This document shows, piece by piece, positions 1 to 7,866 of a stretch of 17,765 bases of DNA; within the stretch, counting starts at the first letter, position 1, and each line of letters opens with the position of its first letter. This stretch comes from JANOGU01 sp964499865 (GTDB lineage: Bacteria > Pseudomonadota > Alphaproteobacteria > Rhodobacterales > Rhodobacteraceae): assembly GCA_964499865.1 (NCBI GenBank), contig CAZCPY010000062.1, forward strand, positions 1-17,765, in the 5' to 3' direction. Both the position numbers and the translations under genes were made by a program. The notes beneath the pieces are model-generated. The model had not been told where the DNA came from, did not search any database, and saw nothing but the letters and a program-made list of their open reading frames with translations.

Positions 1-1369
1 CGTCTTCACCTTCGGCATCTGCCAGGCCGGGGGCGCGGGCAAGGTGCTGGCGGAATGGGTGACCGAGGGCGGCACGGAGTGGGACATGTGGTCCTGCGAC
101 CCGCGCCGCTTCACCGGGTGGGAGGATCACGACTACCTCGTCGCCAAGGGGATGGAGGTCTATGGCCACGAATACGGCATGCATTTCCCGATGGCGCGCT
201 GGCCCGCCGGGCCCGACCGCCGCCTGTCGCCGGTGCATGCAGAGGTCAGGGCGGCAGGCGGCGTCATGGCGCCCTACAACGGCTGGGAACGGGCGGAGTG
301 GTATGCGCAGCCCGGGGATGATGTGTCCTGGGACGCGACCCAGACCTGGGCCCGCACCGGCCCGTGGGAGGCGCGGATCGCCGCGGAATGCGCGGCGGTG
401 CGGGACGGCGTGGGCATCCTGGACCTGCCGGGCTTCACCCGGCTGCGGCTGGCGGGCCCGGGGGCGCGGGCGCATCTGGCCTCGCTGACCGCATCCAGGC
501 TGCCGGAGCCGGGGCGGACGGGGTTGCTGTACTTCCCCGACCACCGGGGCCGGATCGTCACCGAGATGACCTGCCTGCCGTTCAGCGACGAGGATGTCGG
601 TGTCATCACCGCGGCGGTCGCGCAAAGCCATGATGCCGACTGGCTGCGCCGCGGCCTGCCCGCGGGCGTGACGGTCGAGGACTGGACCGACCGCATCCAC
701 TGCTTCATCGTCACCGGCCCCGGGGCGCGCGACCTGCTGGCGCCGATGACCGAGGGCGACCTGAGCCTGCCCTGGCTGTCGGTGCAGTATCAGGCAAAGG
801 TGGCGGGCCGCGATGTGGCGCTGCTGCGGGTGTCCTTCGCCGGCGAGCTTGGCTGGGAGATCCATTGCGACCGCGCGGATGCGCCGGCGATCTGGGCCGC
901 CGTCAGCGGCGCGGGGGCGGTACCCTTCGGGATGCGGGCGCTGAACAGCCTGCGCATCGAGAAGGGCTACCGGGCCTGGAAGGGCGACCTGTCCACGGAT
1001 TATTCGCTGCTGGAGGGGGGGCTGGAGCGCTTTGTCGACTGGGGCCACGACTTCCCCGGCAAGGCGGCGCTGCTGGCGGAAAAGCAGCGCGGCGTGGCCA
1101 AGCGCTTCGTGTCGATGAAGGTCGAAGGCGGGGACTGCGATCCGCCCTACATGGCGAACCTCTGGCACGGGGGTCGGGTGGTGGGCGAGGTGACCTCGGC
1201 CGCGATGGGCTACCGCGTGGGGCACGTGGTGGCCCTTGGGATGCTGCGGGCCGACCTGGCGGTGCCGGGGCAGCGGCTGGAGGTCGAGGCCTTCGGCATC
1301 CGCCTGCCCGTCGAGGTGCGCGGGCATGGCGCGCAGTGGGATGCGAAGAACGAGCGGCTGAAGGCATGA
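1..1369 (+). CDS. FAD-dependent oxidoreductase with GcvT domain (dimethylglycine/sarcosine dehydrogenase-like), 3' part
   Basis: The gene is truncated by the window edge. The frame is open from base 2 and gives 455 residues. The first residues (FGICQAGGAGKVLAEWVTEG) match the end of the FAD-binding DAO domain, and the next stretch, ending near APYNGWERAEWY, is the linker before a GcvT-like aminomethyltransferase domain that fills the rest. That domain has the family signature GELGWEIH and the RIEKGYR motif. Enzymes of this family oxidise N-methyl groups and pass the one-carbon unit to tetrahydrofolate in the cytoplasm. The substrate (dimethylglycine, sarcosine or another methylated amine) cannot be told from sequence. 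The gene overlaps the next by four bases (ATGA), so it is probably co-transcribed with it. The position where the complete paralogue at 2391-4817 has Asp in GGIECDLTV is Glu here (HRGRIVTEMTC, bases 563-565), so folate chemistry may differ. The family call is secure; the function is uncertain. Confidence 0.85.
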   Translation, partial: VFTFGICQAGGAGKVLAEWVTEGGTEWDMWSCDPRRFTGWEDHDYLVAKGMEVYGHEYGMHFPMARWPAGPDRRLSPVHAEVRAAGGVMAPYNGWERAEWYAQPGDDVSWDATQTWARTGPWEARIAAECAAVRDGVGILDLPGFTRLRLAGPGARAHLASLTASRLPEPGRTGLLYFPDHRGRIVTEMTCLPFSDEDVGVITAAVAQSHDADWLRRGLPAGVTVEDWTDRIHCFIVTGPGARDLLAPMTEGDLSLPWLSVQYQAKVAGRDVALLRVSFAGELGWEIHCDRADAPAIWAAVSGAGAVPFGMRALNSLRIEKGYRAWKGDLSTDYSLLEGGLERFVDWGHDFPGKAALLAEKQRGVAKRFVSMKVEGGDCDPPYMANLWHGGRVVGEVTSAAMGYRVGHVVALGMLRADLAVPGQRLEVEAFGIRLPVEVRGHGAQWDAKNERLKA

Positions 1370-2394
1370 CCTTGCCCGCCACCATGTCCGGCGTCCTCTT
1401 GACCCGCCACGGCGGGCCCGAGGCGCTGGTCTGGCGGGACGACCTGCCCGTGCCGGTCCCGGGCCCGGGCGAGGCGCTGGTCCGGGTCGCGGCGGCGGGG
1501 GTCAACATGACCGACGTGAACACCCGTGTCGGCTGGTATGCGGCGGACGGGCAGGGCGGCTGGGCGGGGGCGATGGACCTGCCGCGCATCCAGGGGGGCG
1601 ACCTCTGCGGGCGGGTGGTGGCCCTGGGCGAGAAGGCTGCGGCGACGCCGGGGGCGCGAGTGATCTGCTCGATCTGCCAGCCCGAACCGACGGCGGCCAA
1701 CCCGATGGCGATCCGGGTGATCGGGTCGGAATTCGACGGGGCCTTCGCGCAGTTCTGCGTGGTGCCCGCGCGCTATCTGCACGACGTCAGCGCCTCGCCC
1801 CTGTCGGATGTGGAAATCGGCGCGATGCCCTGCGCCTTTGGCACGGCGAACAACATGCTGGCGCGGGCGGGGGTGACGGCGGGCGACCGGGTGCTGGTGA
1901 CCGGCGCCTCGGGCGGGGTGGGGCTGGCGGCGGTGCAGCTGGCGGTGCTGCGGGGCGCCGGGGTGACGGGGCAGTGTTCGGCGGGCAAGGCCGCGGTCGT
2001 GGCGGCCTGCGGGGCGGCGGTGCTGGACCGCGATGCGGTTCCCCCGCGCGACCGGTTCGACGCGGTGATCGACCTCGTCGGCGGCCCGGGCTGGGCGACG
2101 CGGCTGGACGCGCTCCGGCCGGGCGGGCGCTATGCCGTCTCGGGCGCCGTGGGGGGCGCCGGGGTCACCGGCGACCTGCGCACCGTCTATCTCAAGGACC
2201 TGACGCTGTTCGGCTGCACCTGGCAGGCCCCGGCGGCCTTCGCCGACCTGGTCGCCATCATCAACGCCGGAGCCGTCCGCCCGCTGGTGTCGCGGACCTA
2301 TCCCCTGCGCGACATCGCCGCCGCGCAGGCCGACCTTGTGGCCGGGCGCTATCCCGGGAAACTCGTCCTCATACCGCCGGAGCTTGCCGCATGA
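1366..2394 (+). CDS. Zinc-independent MDR oxidoreductase (quinone oxidoreductase/alcohol dehydrogenase superfamily)
   Basis: The product has 342 residues, normal for the medium-chain dehydrogenase/reductase superfamily. The N-terminal GroES-like domain contains GEALVRVAAAGVNMTD (about residues 35-50), with Asn where zinc alcohol dehydrogenases carry the catalytic Cys. That points to the quinone-oxidoreductase-like, zinc-independent branch. The NAD(P)-binding Rossmann fold carries TGASGGVG at residues 179-186. The enzyme should transfer hydride between NAD(P)H and a small carbonyl, enoyl or quinone substrate that cannot be specified. I chose the ATG at 1366, which overlaps the upstream stop as ATGA; an in-frame ATG at 1384 (MSGVLLTRHGG) is an alternative start and begins closer to where family members usually begin. 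The end overlaps the next gene by four bases. Its place between two FAD-GcvT genes suggests it acts on a product or by-product of their demethylation pathway, which is inference. Confidence 0.85.
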   Translation: MTLPATMSGVLLTRHGGPEALVWRDDLPVPVPGPGEALVRVAAAGVNMTDVNTRVGWYAADGQGGWAGAMDLPRIQGGDLCGRVVALGEKAAATPGARVICSICQPEPTAANPMAIRVIGSEFDGAFAQFCVVPARYLHDVSASPLSDVEIGAMPCAFGTANNMLARAGVTAGDRVLVTGASGGVGLAAVQLAVLRGAGVTGQCSAGKAAVVAACGAAVLDRDAVPPRDRFDAVIDLVGGPGWATRLDALRPGGRYAVSGAVGGAGVTGDLRTVYLKDLTLFGCTWQAPAAFADLVAIINAGAVRPLVSRTYPLRDIAAAQADLVAGRYPGKLVLIPPELAA

Positions 2395-4817
2395 CGCCTC
2401 CCACCCACGCCCGTGCCGTCATCATCGGGGGCGGCGTGTCCGGCTGTTCGGTCGCCTATCACCTGGCCCGCGCGGGCTGGACCGACATCGTGCTGCTGGA
2501 ACGCAAGCGGCTGACCTCGGGCACCACCTGGCATGCGGCGGGGCTGATCGGGCAGCTTCGGTCGTCGCAGAACATGACGCGGCTGGCGAAATACTCCGCC
2601 GAGCTGTTCCGCGGCCTGGCGGCCGAGACCGGGGTCGAGACGGGGATGCGCACCACCGGGTCGATCACCGTGGCGCTGACCCCGCACCGGCACGAGGAGA
2701 TCCTGCGCCAGGCCACGATGGCCGCCATCTTCGGGGTCGAGGTGCACCGCCTGTCGCCCGAGGAGGTCAAGGCGCGCTATCCGCATCTGAACACCTCGGG
2801 CGTCGTCGGCGCGGTCACCCTGCCGGGCGACGGCCAGTGCGATCCTGCCAACATCGCGATGGCGCTGGCGAAAGGCGCCCGGATGCGGGGGGCCAGGGTC
2901 TTCGAGGGCGTCAAGGTCACCGGCACCACGCAGGCGGGCGGCCGGGTCACCGGGGTGGACTGGGAGGCGGGCGGCGCACGGGGCCATGTCGCGGCGGAGG
3001 TGGTGGTGAACTGCGGCGGCATGTGGGGCCGCGACCTTGCCGCGCAGGCTGGCGTCACCGTGCCGCTGCATGCCTGCGAGCATTTCTACCTGATCACCGA
3101 ACCCGTCGCCGGGCTGGAGCAGATGCCGGTCCTGCGGGTGCCCGAGGAATGCGCCTACTACAAGGTGGACGCCGGCAAGATGATGCTGGGCGCCTTCGAG
3201 CCGAAGGCCAAGCCCTGGGGCATGGGCGGCATCCGCGAGGATTTCGAGTTCGACACCCTGCCCGAGGACTGGGACCATTTCGGCCCGATCCTCGAGATGG
3301 CGGCGGAACGCATGCCGATGTTCCAGACCGCGGGCATCCACACGTTCTTCAACGGGCCGGAAAGCTTCACCCCCGACGACCGCTACTACCTGGGCGAGGC
3401 GCCGAACCTCGGCGGCTACTGGGTGGCGGCGGGGTACAACTCGATCGGCATCATCTCCTCGGGCGGTGCCGGGATGGCGCTTGCACACTGGATCACGGAA
3501 GGCGAGCCGCCCTTCGACCTGTGGGACGTGGACATCCGCCGTGCCCAGCCCTTCCAGCGCAACCGCCGCTACCTGAAGGAGCGGGTGACCGAGACGCTGG
3601 GGCTGCTTTACGCCGACCACTGGCCCTATCGGCAGGTGGAAACCGCCCGCGGCGTGCGCCGGACGCCGCTGCACGAACACCTCAGGGCGCGCGGCGCGGT
3701 GTTCGGCGAGGTCGCGGGCTGGGAACGCGCGAACTGGTTCGCCCGCCCGGGGCAGGAGCGGGAATACCGCTACGCCTGGGGTCCGCAGAACTGGTGGGAC
3801 AACCGCGCGGCCGAGCACAAGGCGGTGCGCGAGGCGGTCGGCATGTTCGACATGTCGTCTTTCGGCAAGATCAGGGTGGAAGGCCGCGACGCCTGCGCCT
3901 TCCTTGATCGGATTTGTGCAAACCGGATCGACGTGCCCGCAGGCAGGATCGTCTATACCCAGATGCTGAACCCCCGCGGCGGCATCGAATGCGACCTGAC
4001 GGTGACGCGGCTGTCCGAGACCGCCTTCCTGCTGGTGGTGCCCGGCGCCACGCTGCAGCGCGACCTCGCCTGGCTGCGCCGCCATCTGGGCGACGCCTTC
4101 GCCGTGGTGACCGACGTGACGGCGGCCGAGGCGGTGCTGTGCGTCATGGGGCCGGAGGCGCGGGCGGTGATGCAGAAGGTGTCGCCCGCGGATTTCTCGA
4201 ACGAGACGTTTCCCTTCGGCACCGCGCAGGAGATCGAGCTGGGCCTCGGCCTCGCGCGCGCACATCGGGTCACCTATGTGGGCGAGCTGGGCTGGGAGCT
4301 TTACGTCAGCGCCGACCAGGCGGCGCATGTGTTCGAGGAACTGGCCCCCCACGTGACGCTCTGCGGCATCCACGCGCTGGATAGCTGCCGGATCGAGAAG
4401 GCCTACCGCCACTGGGGCCACGACATCACCGACGAGGACCACGTGCTGGAAGCGGGCCTGGGCTTTGCCGTGCGCACCGACAAGGCCGACTTCATCGGCC
4501 GCGAGGCGGTGCTGCGCAAGAGGCAGGCGGGGCTGGAGCGCCGCCTGGTCCAGTTCCGCCTGACTGACCCGGCCCCGCAACTGTACCACGCCGAGGCCAT
4601 CCTGCGGGACGGCGAGATCGTGGGGCCGGTGACCTCGGGGTCTTACGGGCACCACCTCGGCGGGGCCATCGGGCTGGGCTATGTGCCCTGCAGGGGGCAG
4701 TCGGCCGGGGAGGTGCTGGGGTCGCGCTATCAGATCGAGGTGGCGGGGGTGCGCCACGAGGCGGTGGCGTCGCTGGCGCCGATGTATGACCCCACGTCGG
4801 ACCGCGTGCGCATGTGA
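2391..4817 (+). CDS. FAD-dependent oxidoreductase fused to GcvT domain (dimethylglycine/sarcosine dehydrogenase family)
   Basis: The product is complete at 808 residues, the usual size for this fusion family. The N-terminal dinucleotide fold has GGGVSG at residues 13-18. It is followed by SGTTWHAAGL, in which His48 matches the histidine that binds FAD covalently in dimethylglycine and sarcosine dehydrogenases. The DAO domain ends near residue 380 (YNSIGIISSGGAGMALAHWITEG), and from about residue 425 the rest is GcvT-like. Conserved folate-site features include YTQMLNPRGGIECDLTV with Asp535 and GELGWELY at 631-638. The expected reaction is oxidative N-demethylation with capture of the one-carbon unit as 5,10-methylene-tetrahydrofolate, and electrons passed to an electron-transfer flavoprotein or oxygen. 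The start ATG overlaps the previous stop (ATGA). A GC-rich hairpin element follows the stop at once. Substrate identity is not determinable; a dimethylglycine, sarcosine or betaine-derived amine is plausible. Confidence 0.9.
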   Translation: MTPPTHARAVIIGGGVSGCSVAYHLARAGWTDIVLLERKRLTSGTTWHAAGLIGQLRSSQNMTRLAKYSAELFRGLAAETGVETGMRTTGSITVALTPHRHEEILRQATMAAIFGVEVHRLSPEEVKARYPHLNTSGVVGAVTLPGDGQCDPANIAMALAKGARMRGARVFEGVKVTGTTQAGGRVTGVDWEAGGARGHVAAEVVVNCGGMWGRDLAAQAGVTVPLHACEHFYLITEPVAGLEQMPVLRVPEECAYYKVDAGKMMLGAFEPKAKPWGMGGIREDFEFDTLPEDWDHFGPILEMAAERMPMFQTAGIHTFFNGPESFTPDDRYYLGEAPNLGGYWVAAGYNSIGIISSGGAGMALAHWITEGEPPFDLWDVDIRRAQPFQRNRRYLKERVTETLGLLYADHWPYRQVETARGVRRTPLHEHLRARGAVFGEVAGWERANWFARPGQEREYRYAWGPQNWWDNRAAEHKAVREAVGMFDMSSFGKIRVEGRDACAFLDRICANRIDVPAGRIVYTQMLNPRGGIECDLTVTRLSETAFLLVVPGATLQRDLAWLRRHLGDAFAVVTDVTAAEAVLCVMGPEARAVMQKVSPADFSNETFPFGTAQEIELGLGLARAHRVTYVGELGWELYVSADQAAHVFEELAPHVTLCGIHALDSCRIEKAYRHWGHDITDEDHVLEAGLGFAVRTDKADFIGREAVLRKRQAGLERRLVQFRLTDPAPQLYHAEAILRDGEIVGPVTSGSYGHHLGGAIGLGYVPCRGQSAGEVLGSRYQIEVAGVRHEAVASLAPMYDPTSDRVRM

Positions 4818-4823
4818 CGACCC

Positions 4824-4842
4824 CCGGGGGCTCTGCCCCCGG
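4824..4842 (+). terminator. Hairpin between the FAD-GcvT and MttB-family genes (possible terminator or attenuator)
   Basis: CCGGGGGC (4824-4831) and GCCCCCGG (4835-4842) form an 8-bp stem with a TCT loop. No U-tract follows directly; the nearest T-run is TATTT at 4853-4857. It may reduce read-through or stabilise the upstream mRNA rather than fully terminate. Confidence 0.45.
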
Positions 4843-4880
4843 ACCCCCGGGATATTTGTGAAGAGATGAAAGGGCAGGGC
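4826..4880. repeat. GC-hairpin/TATTT interspersed element, copy 1
   Basis: The element has three blocks: GGGGGCTCTGCCCCCGGA (4826-4843), CCCCCGGGATATTT (4844-4857) and AGATGAAAGGGCAGGGC (4864-4880). The same blocks in the same order recur at 8859-8924, with a 12-base insertion between the first two there. I recall similar elements being common between genes in Rhodobacteraceae, but this was not checked. It fills most of the 63-bp gap before the MttB-family gene and supplies that gene's likely ribosome binding site. Confidence 0.8.
4869..4874 (+). promoter_or_regulatory. Ribosome binding site that decides the MttB-family start
   Basis: AAAGGG lies six bases before the ATG at 4881. The earlier in-frame ATG at 4866 has only GAAGAG directly abutting it and falls inside the interspersed element, so 4881 is the better start. 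Confidence 0.5.
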
Positions 4881-6434
4881 ATGGAAGCGGTCGGAGATGT
4901 TTGCGAACCGGCACGGGCGCGCCGTCCCGGCGGGCGGGCGGCGCGGGTGGCGGTGCGCTCGGCGCCGCTGGCCGAGAACCTGCGGCCCGTCAGGGCGGGG
5001 ATGCCGGGGGGGCAGTATGCCCCGCTGACGCAGGAGGGGATGGCGCGCATCCACCAGGCGGCGCTGGAGGCGCTGGAGGTGATCGGGCTTTCCCAGGCGC
5101 CCGCGTCAGGGGTGGAACTGCTGACCGGGGCGGGGGCGGTGCTGGGCGACGACGGGCGCATCCGGTTCCCCCGCGCGCTGGTCGAGGACATGCTGGCGGT
5201 GGCCGCGCGCGACATCACGCTGTTCGCGCGGGACCCCAGGTTCGACCTGCACCTGACCGGGACCAACGTGCATTACGGCACCGCGGGCGCCGCAGTGCAT
5301 GTGGTGGACCCGGTGGCCAATACCTACCGCGAGTCCACCGCGCAGGATCTGTTCGACGCGGCGCGGCTGGTCGACAACCTGGACAACATCCACTTCTTCC
5401 AGCGCATCTGCGTCTGCCGCGACGTGGCCGACAACTTCGACATGGACGTCAACACGCTTTACGCCTGCCTGGCGGGCACCAGGAAGCATGTGGGGACGTC
5501 GTTTTCCGACCCCTCGCACGTGCAGGGCTGCTTCGACCTTCTGCACATGGTGGCGGGCGGAGAAGAGGCCTGGCGTGCGCGGCCTTTCGTGAGCAATTCC
5601 AACTGCTTCGTCGTCCCGCCGATGAAGTTCGCGGAGGAGTCCTGCATCACCATGGAGGCCTGCATCCGCGCCGGCATGCCGATGCTGCTCTTGTCGGCCG
5701 GGCAGGCGGGCGCGACGGCGCCCGCGCCGATCGCGCTGGCCATCGTGCAGGCGGTGGCGGAGTGCCTGGCGGGGGTGGTCTATGTCAACGCCATCCGTCC
5801 GGGTGCGCCCGCCATCTTCGGCACCTGGCCTTTCGTGTCCGACCTGCGCACCGGCGCCATGTCTGGCGGGTCCGCCGAGCAGGCGCTGCTGACCGCGGGC
5901 TGCGCGCAGATGCACCGGTTCTACGGCCTGCCGGGGGGGGCGGCGTCGGGGATTTCCGACAGCAAGCTGCCCGACATGCAGGCGGGCTGGGAGCAGGGGA
6001 TCACCAACGTGCTGGCGGGCCTCGCGGGGCTGAACATGTGCTACGAGGCGGTGGGCATGCATGCCTCGCTGCTGGGGTTCTGCCTCGAATCCATCGTGCT
6101 GGGCGACGACCTTCTGGGCCAGGCGATGCGCTGCGTGCGGGGCATCGAGGTGACCGAGGACAAGGTCAGCATCGAGGCGATGAAGGAGGTCTGCCTGGGC
6201 GGGCCGGGCCACTATCTGGGGTCGGACCAGACGCTGAGCCTGATGCAGACGGAATACATCTACCCCGCCGTCGGCAACCGGATGAGCCCCAAGGAGTGGA
6301 ACGAGGCGGGCAGGCCGCTCTTGCTCGATACCGCGATCCGGCGCAAGAACGACATCCTGAGCAGGGCGGGATGCCAGGTCTCGCCCGAGATCGACGCCGC
6401 GGTCAGGGCCGCGTTCAACATCCACTTCCGGTGA
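4881..6434 (+). CDS. MttB-family (trimethylamine methyltransferase-like) corrinoid methyltransferase, non-pyrrolysine
   Basis: The product has 517 residues and belongs to the MttB superfamily (COG5598 type). Archaeal MttB proteins contain an in-frame amber codon read as pyrrolysine. This reading frame has no internal stop, so it is of the non-pyrrolysine type. Characterised members of that type demethylate quaternary amines such as glycine betaine (MtgB), proline betaine, carnitine or gamma-butyrobetaine and give the methyl group to a corrinoid protein. Family-like stretches are GTWPFVSDLRTGAMSGGSAE (residues 314-333) and FYGLPGGAASGISDSKLPDM (347-366). The first 30 residues are Arg/Ala-rich and probably not part of the barrel. 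No corrinoid protein, methyltetrahydrofolate methyltransferase or RamA-like activator gene is in the window, so these must be encoded elsewhere if the usual mechanism applies. The aldehyde dehydrogenase gene follows after seven bases. The substrate is unknown. Confidence 0.88.
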   Translation: MEAVGDVCEPARARRPGGRAARVAVRSAPLAENLRPVRAGMPGGQYAPLTQEGMARIHQAALEALEVIGLSQAPASGVELLTGAGAVLGDDGRIRFPRALVEDMLAVAARDITLFARDPRFDLHLTGTNVHYGTAGAAVHVVDPVANTYRESTAQDLFDAARLVDNLDNIHFFQRICVCRDVADNFDMDVNTLYACLAGTRKHVGTSFSDPSHVQGCFDLLHMVAGGEEAWRARPFVSNSNCFVVPPMKFAEESCITMEACIRAGMPMLLLSAGQAGATAPAPIALAIVQAVAECLAGVVYVNAIRPGAPAIFGTWPFVSDLRTGAMSGGSAEQALLTAGCAQMHRFYGLPGGAASGISDSKLPDMQAGWEQGITNVLAGLAGLNMCYEAVGMHASLLGFCLESIVLGDDLLGQAMRCVRGIEVTEDKVSIEAMKEVCLGGPGHYLGSDQTLSLMQTEYIYPAVGNRMSPKEWNEAGRPLLLDTAIRRKNDILSRAGCQVSPEIDAAVRAAFNIHFR

Positions 6435-6441
6435 GGAACCC

Positions 6442-7866
6442 ATGGTTTCGGACAATCTGCAGAAGTTCTACATCGACGGCGAATGGGTCGCGCCCCTGTC
6501 GCACACGCGGATCGGGGTGGAGAATCCGGCCACCGAGGAGATCGTGGCGCAGATCGCGGGCGGCGGCATGGCGGATGCCGACCGCGCGATCATGGCGGCG
6601 CGCGGGGCCTTCCTGTCCTTCACCGCGACGCCGGTGAAGGACCGCATCGACCTGATGCAGGCGATCCTGGACGAATACAACCGCCGGGCCGAGGATTTCG
6701 CGCAGGCGATGACGCTGGAGATGGGCGCCCCCGTCGCCTGGGCGCGCGAGGCGCAGGTCTGGGCCGGTCGCGTCCACATGGAGGCCACGATCGAGGCCGC
6801 CAGGACCTTCCACTGGGAGGAAAGGCGCGGGTCCACCCTGCTGGTCCGCGAGGGGATCGGGGTCTGCACGCTGATCACCCCCTGGAACTGGCCGATGAAC
6901 CAGATCGCCTGCAAGGTGGCGCCCGCCATCGTGGCGGGCTGCACGATGATCCTCAAGCCGTCGGAAATCGCGCCGCTGTCGGGCACGCTGTTTGCCGAGG
7001 TCTGCCATGCGGCAGGCGTGCCGAAGGGCGTGTTCAACATGGTGCACGGGACGGGGCCGGAGATCGGCCACCGGCTGACCACGCATCCGGAGGTGGACAT
7101 GGTGTCCTTCACCGGGTCCACCCGGGCGGGGACGCAGATCGCCTCGGTCGCCGCCGCCAGCGCCAAGCGGGTGGCGCAGGAGATGGGGGGCAAGTCGGCC
7201 AACATCATCCTGCCTTCTGCCGATCTGGAAACGGCGGTCAGGACCGGGGCGGAGGCCTGCTTCGCGAACTCCGGCCAGTCCTGCGACGCGCCGACCCGGA
7301 TGTTCGTGCCGCGCGCCCGGCATGCGGCGGCGCTGTCGGTGGCGAAGGCCGCGGCAGAGGCCACGACGGTCGGCGATCCGCATTCCGGTGCCACGCTGGG
7401 GCCGGTCGTGTCCCGCATCCAGTGGGACAAGATCCAGGGCCTGATCCGCAAGGGCATCGCCGAGGGCGCCACGCTGGTCGCAGGCGGCCCGGGGCTGCCC
7501 GAGGGGCTGAACCGCGGGCACTATGTGCGCCCGACGGTGTTCGGCAACGTGCACAACAGGATGACCATCGCGCAGGAGGAAATCTTCGGCCCCGTCCTGT
7601 CGATCCTGCCCTATGACGACATGGAAACCTGCATCGCGGAAGCCAACGACTCGCCCTACGGGCTTGCGGCCTATGTCGCCGGTCCGGTGGAGGAAGCGCT
7701 GCCGGTGGCCCGCCGCCTGCGCGCCGGGACGGTGAACCTGAACTATCCGGCCTGGGACGTCTTCGCGCCCTTCGGCGGCTACAAGCAGTCGGGCAACGGG
7801 CGCGAATACGCCGACTGGGGCATCCACGACTTCTGCGAGGTCAAGGGCATCGTGGGGGCCGCGTGA
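6442..7866 (+). CDS. NAD(P)+-dependent aldehyde dehydrogenase
   Basis: The product has 474 residues, a typical length for the ALDH superfamily. All key parts are visible: TPWNWP with catalytic Asn149, the cofactor loop SFTGST (222-227), EMGGKS with the general base Glu247, the nucleophile Cys281 in NSGQSC, and QEEIFGPV (378-385). It should oxidise an aldehyde to the acid using NAD(P)+ in the cytoplasm. A good ribosome binding site, GAGGAA (6433-6438), overlaps the MttB-family stop and sits three bases before the ATG; the spacing is short but it is the only candidate. The operon context suggests an aldehyde produced when a methylated amine or betaine skeleton is broken down, such as a betaine-type or semialdehyde substrate; this is inference. 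The end overlaps the next gene by four bases (GTGA). Confidence 0.93.
   Translation: MVSDNLQKFYIDGEWVAPLSHTRIGVENPATEEIVAQIAGGGMADADRAIMAARGAFLSFTATPVKDRIDLMQAILDEYNRRAEDFAQAMTLEMGAPVAWAREAQVWAGRVHMEATIEAARTFHWEERRGSTLLVREGIGVCTLITPWNWPMNQIACKVAPAIVAGCTMILKPSEIAPLSGTLFAEVCHAAGVPKGVFNMVHGTGPEIGHRLTTHPEVDMVSFTGSTRAGTQIASVAAASAKRVAQEMGGKSANIILPSADLETAVRTGAEACFANSGQSCDAPTRMFVPRARHAAALSVAKAAAEATTVGDPHSGATLGPVVSRIQWDKIQGLIRKGIAEGATLVAGGPGLPEGLNRGHYVRPTVFGNVHNRMTIAQEEIFGPVLSILPYDDMETCIAEANDSPYGLAAYVAGPVEEALPVARRLRAGTVNLNYPAWDVFAPFGGYKQSGNGREYADWGIHDFCEVKGIVGAA

Noticed and set aside
2349..5054. A 901-codon open frame on the minus strand across the FAD-GcvT gene
   Set aside because: It is antisense to a clear enzyme gene, is rich in Arg, His, Gly and Pro, and shows no domain. 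Long antisense frames are expected at this G+C.
4881..6434. A pyrrolysine-type MttB with a read-through amber codon
   Set aside because: The frame contains no internal TAG, and nothing like pylS or pylT is in the window.
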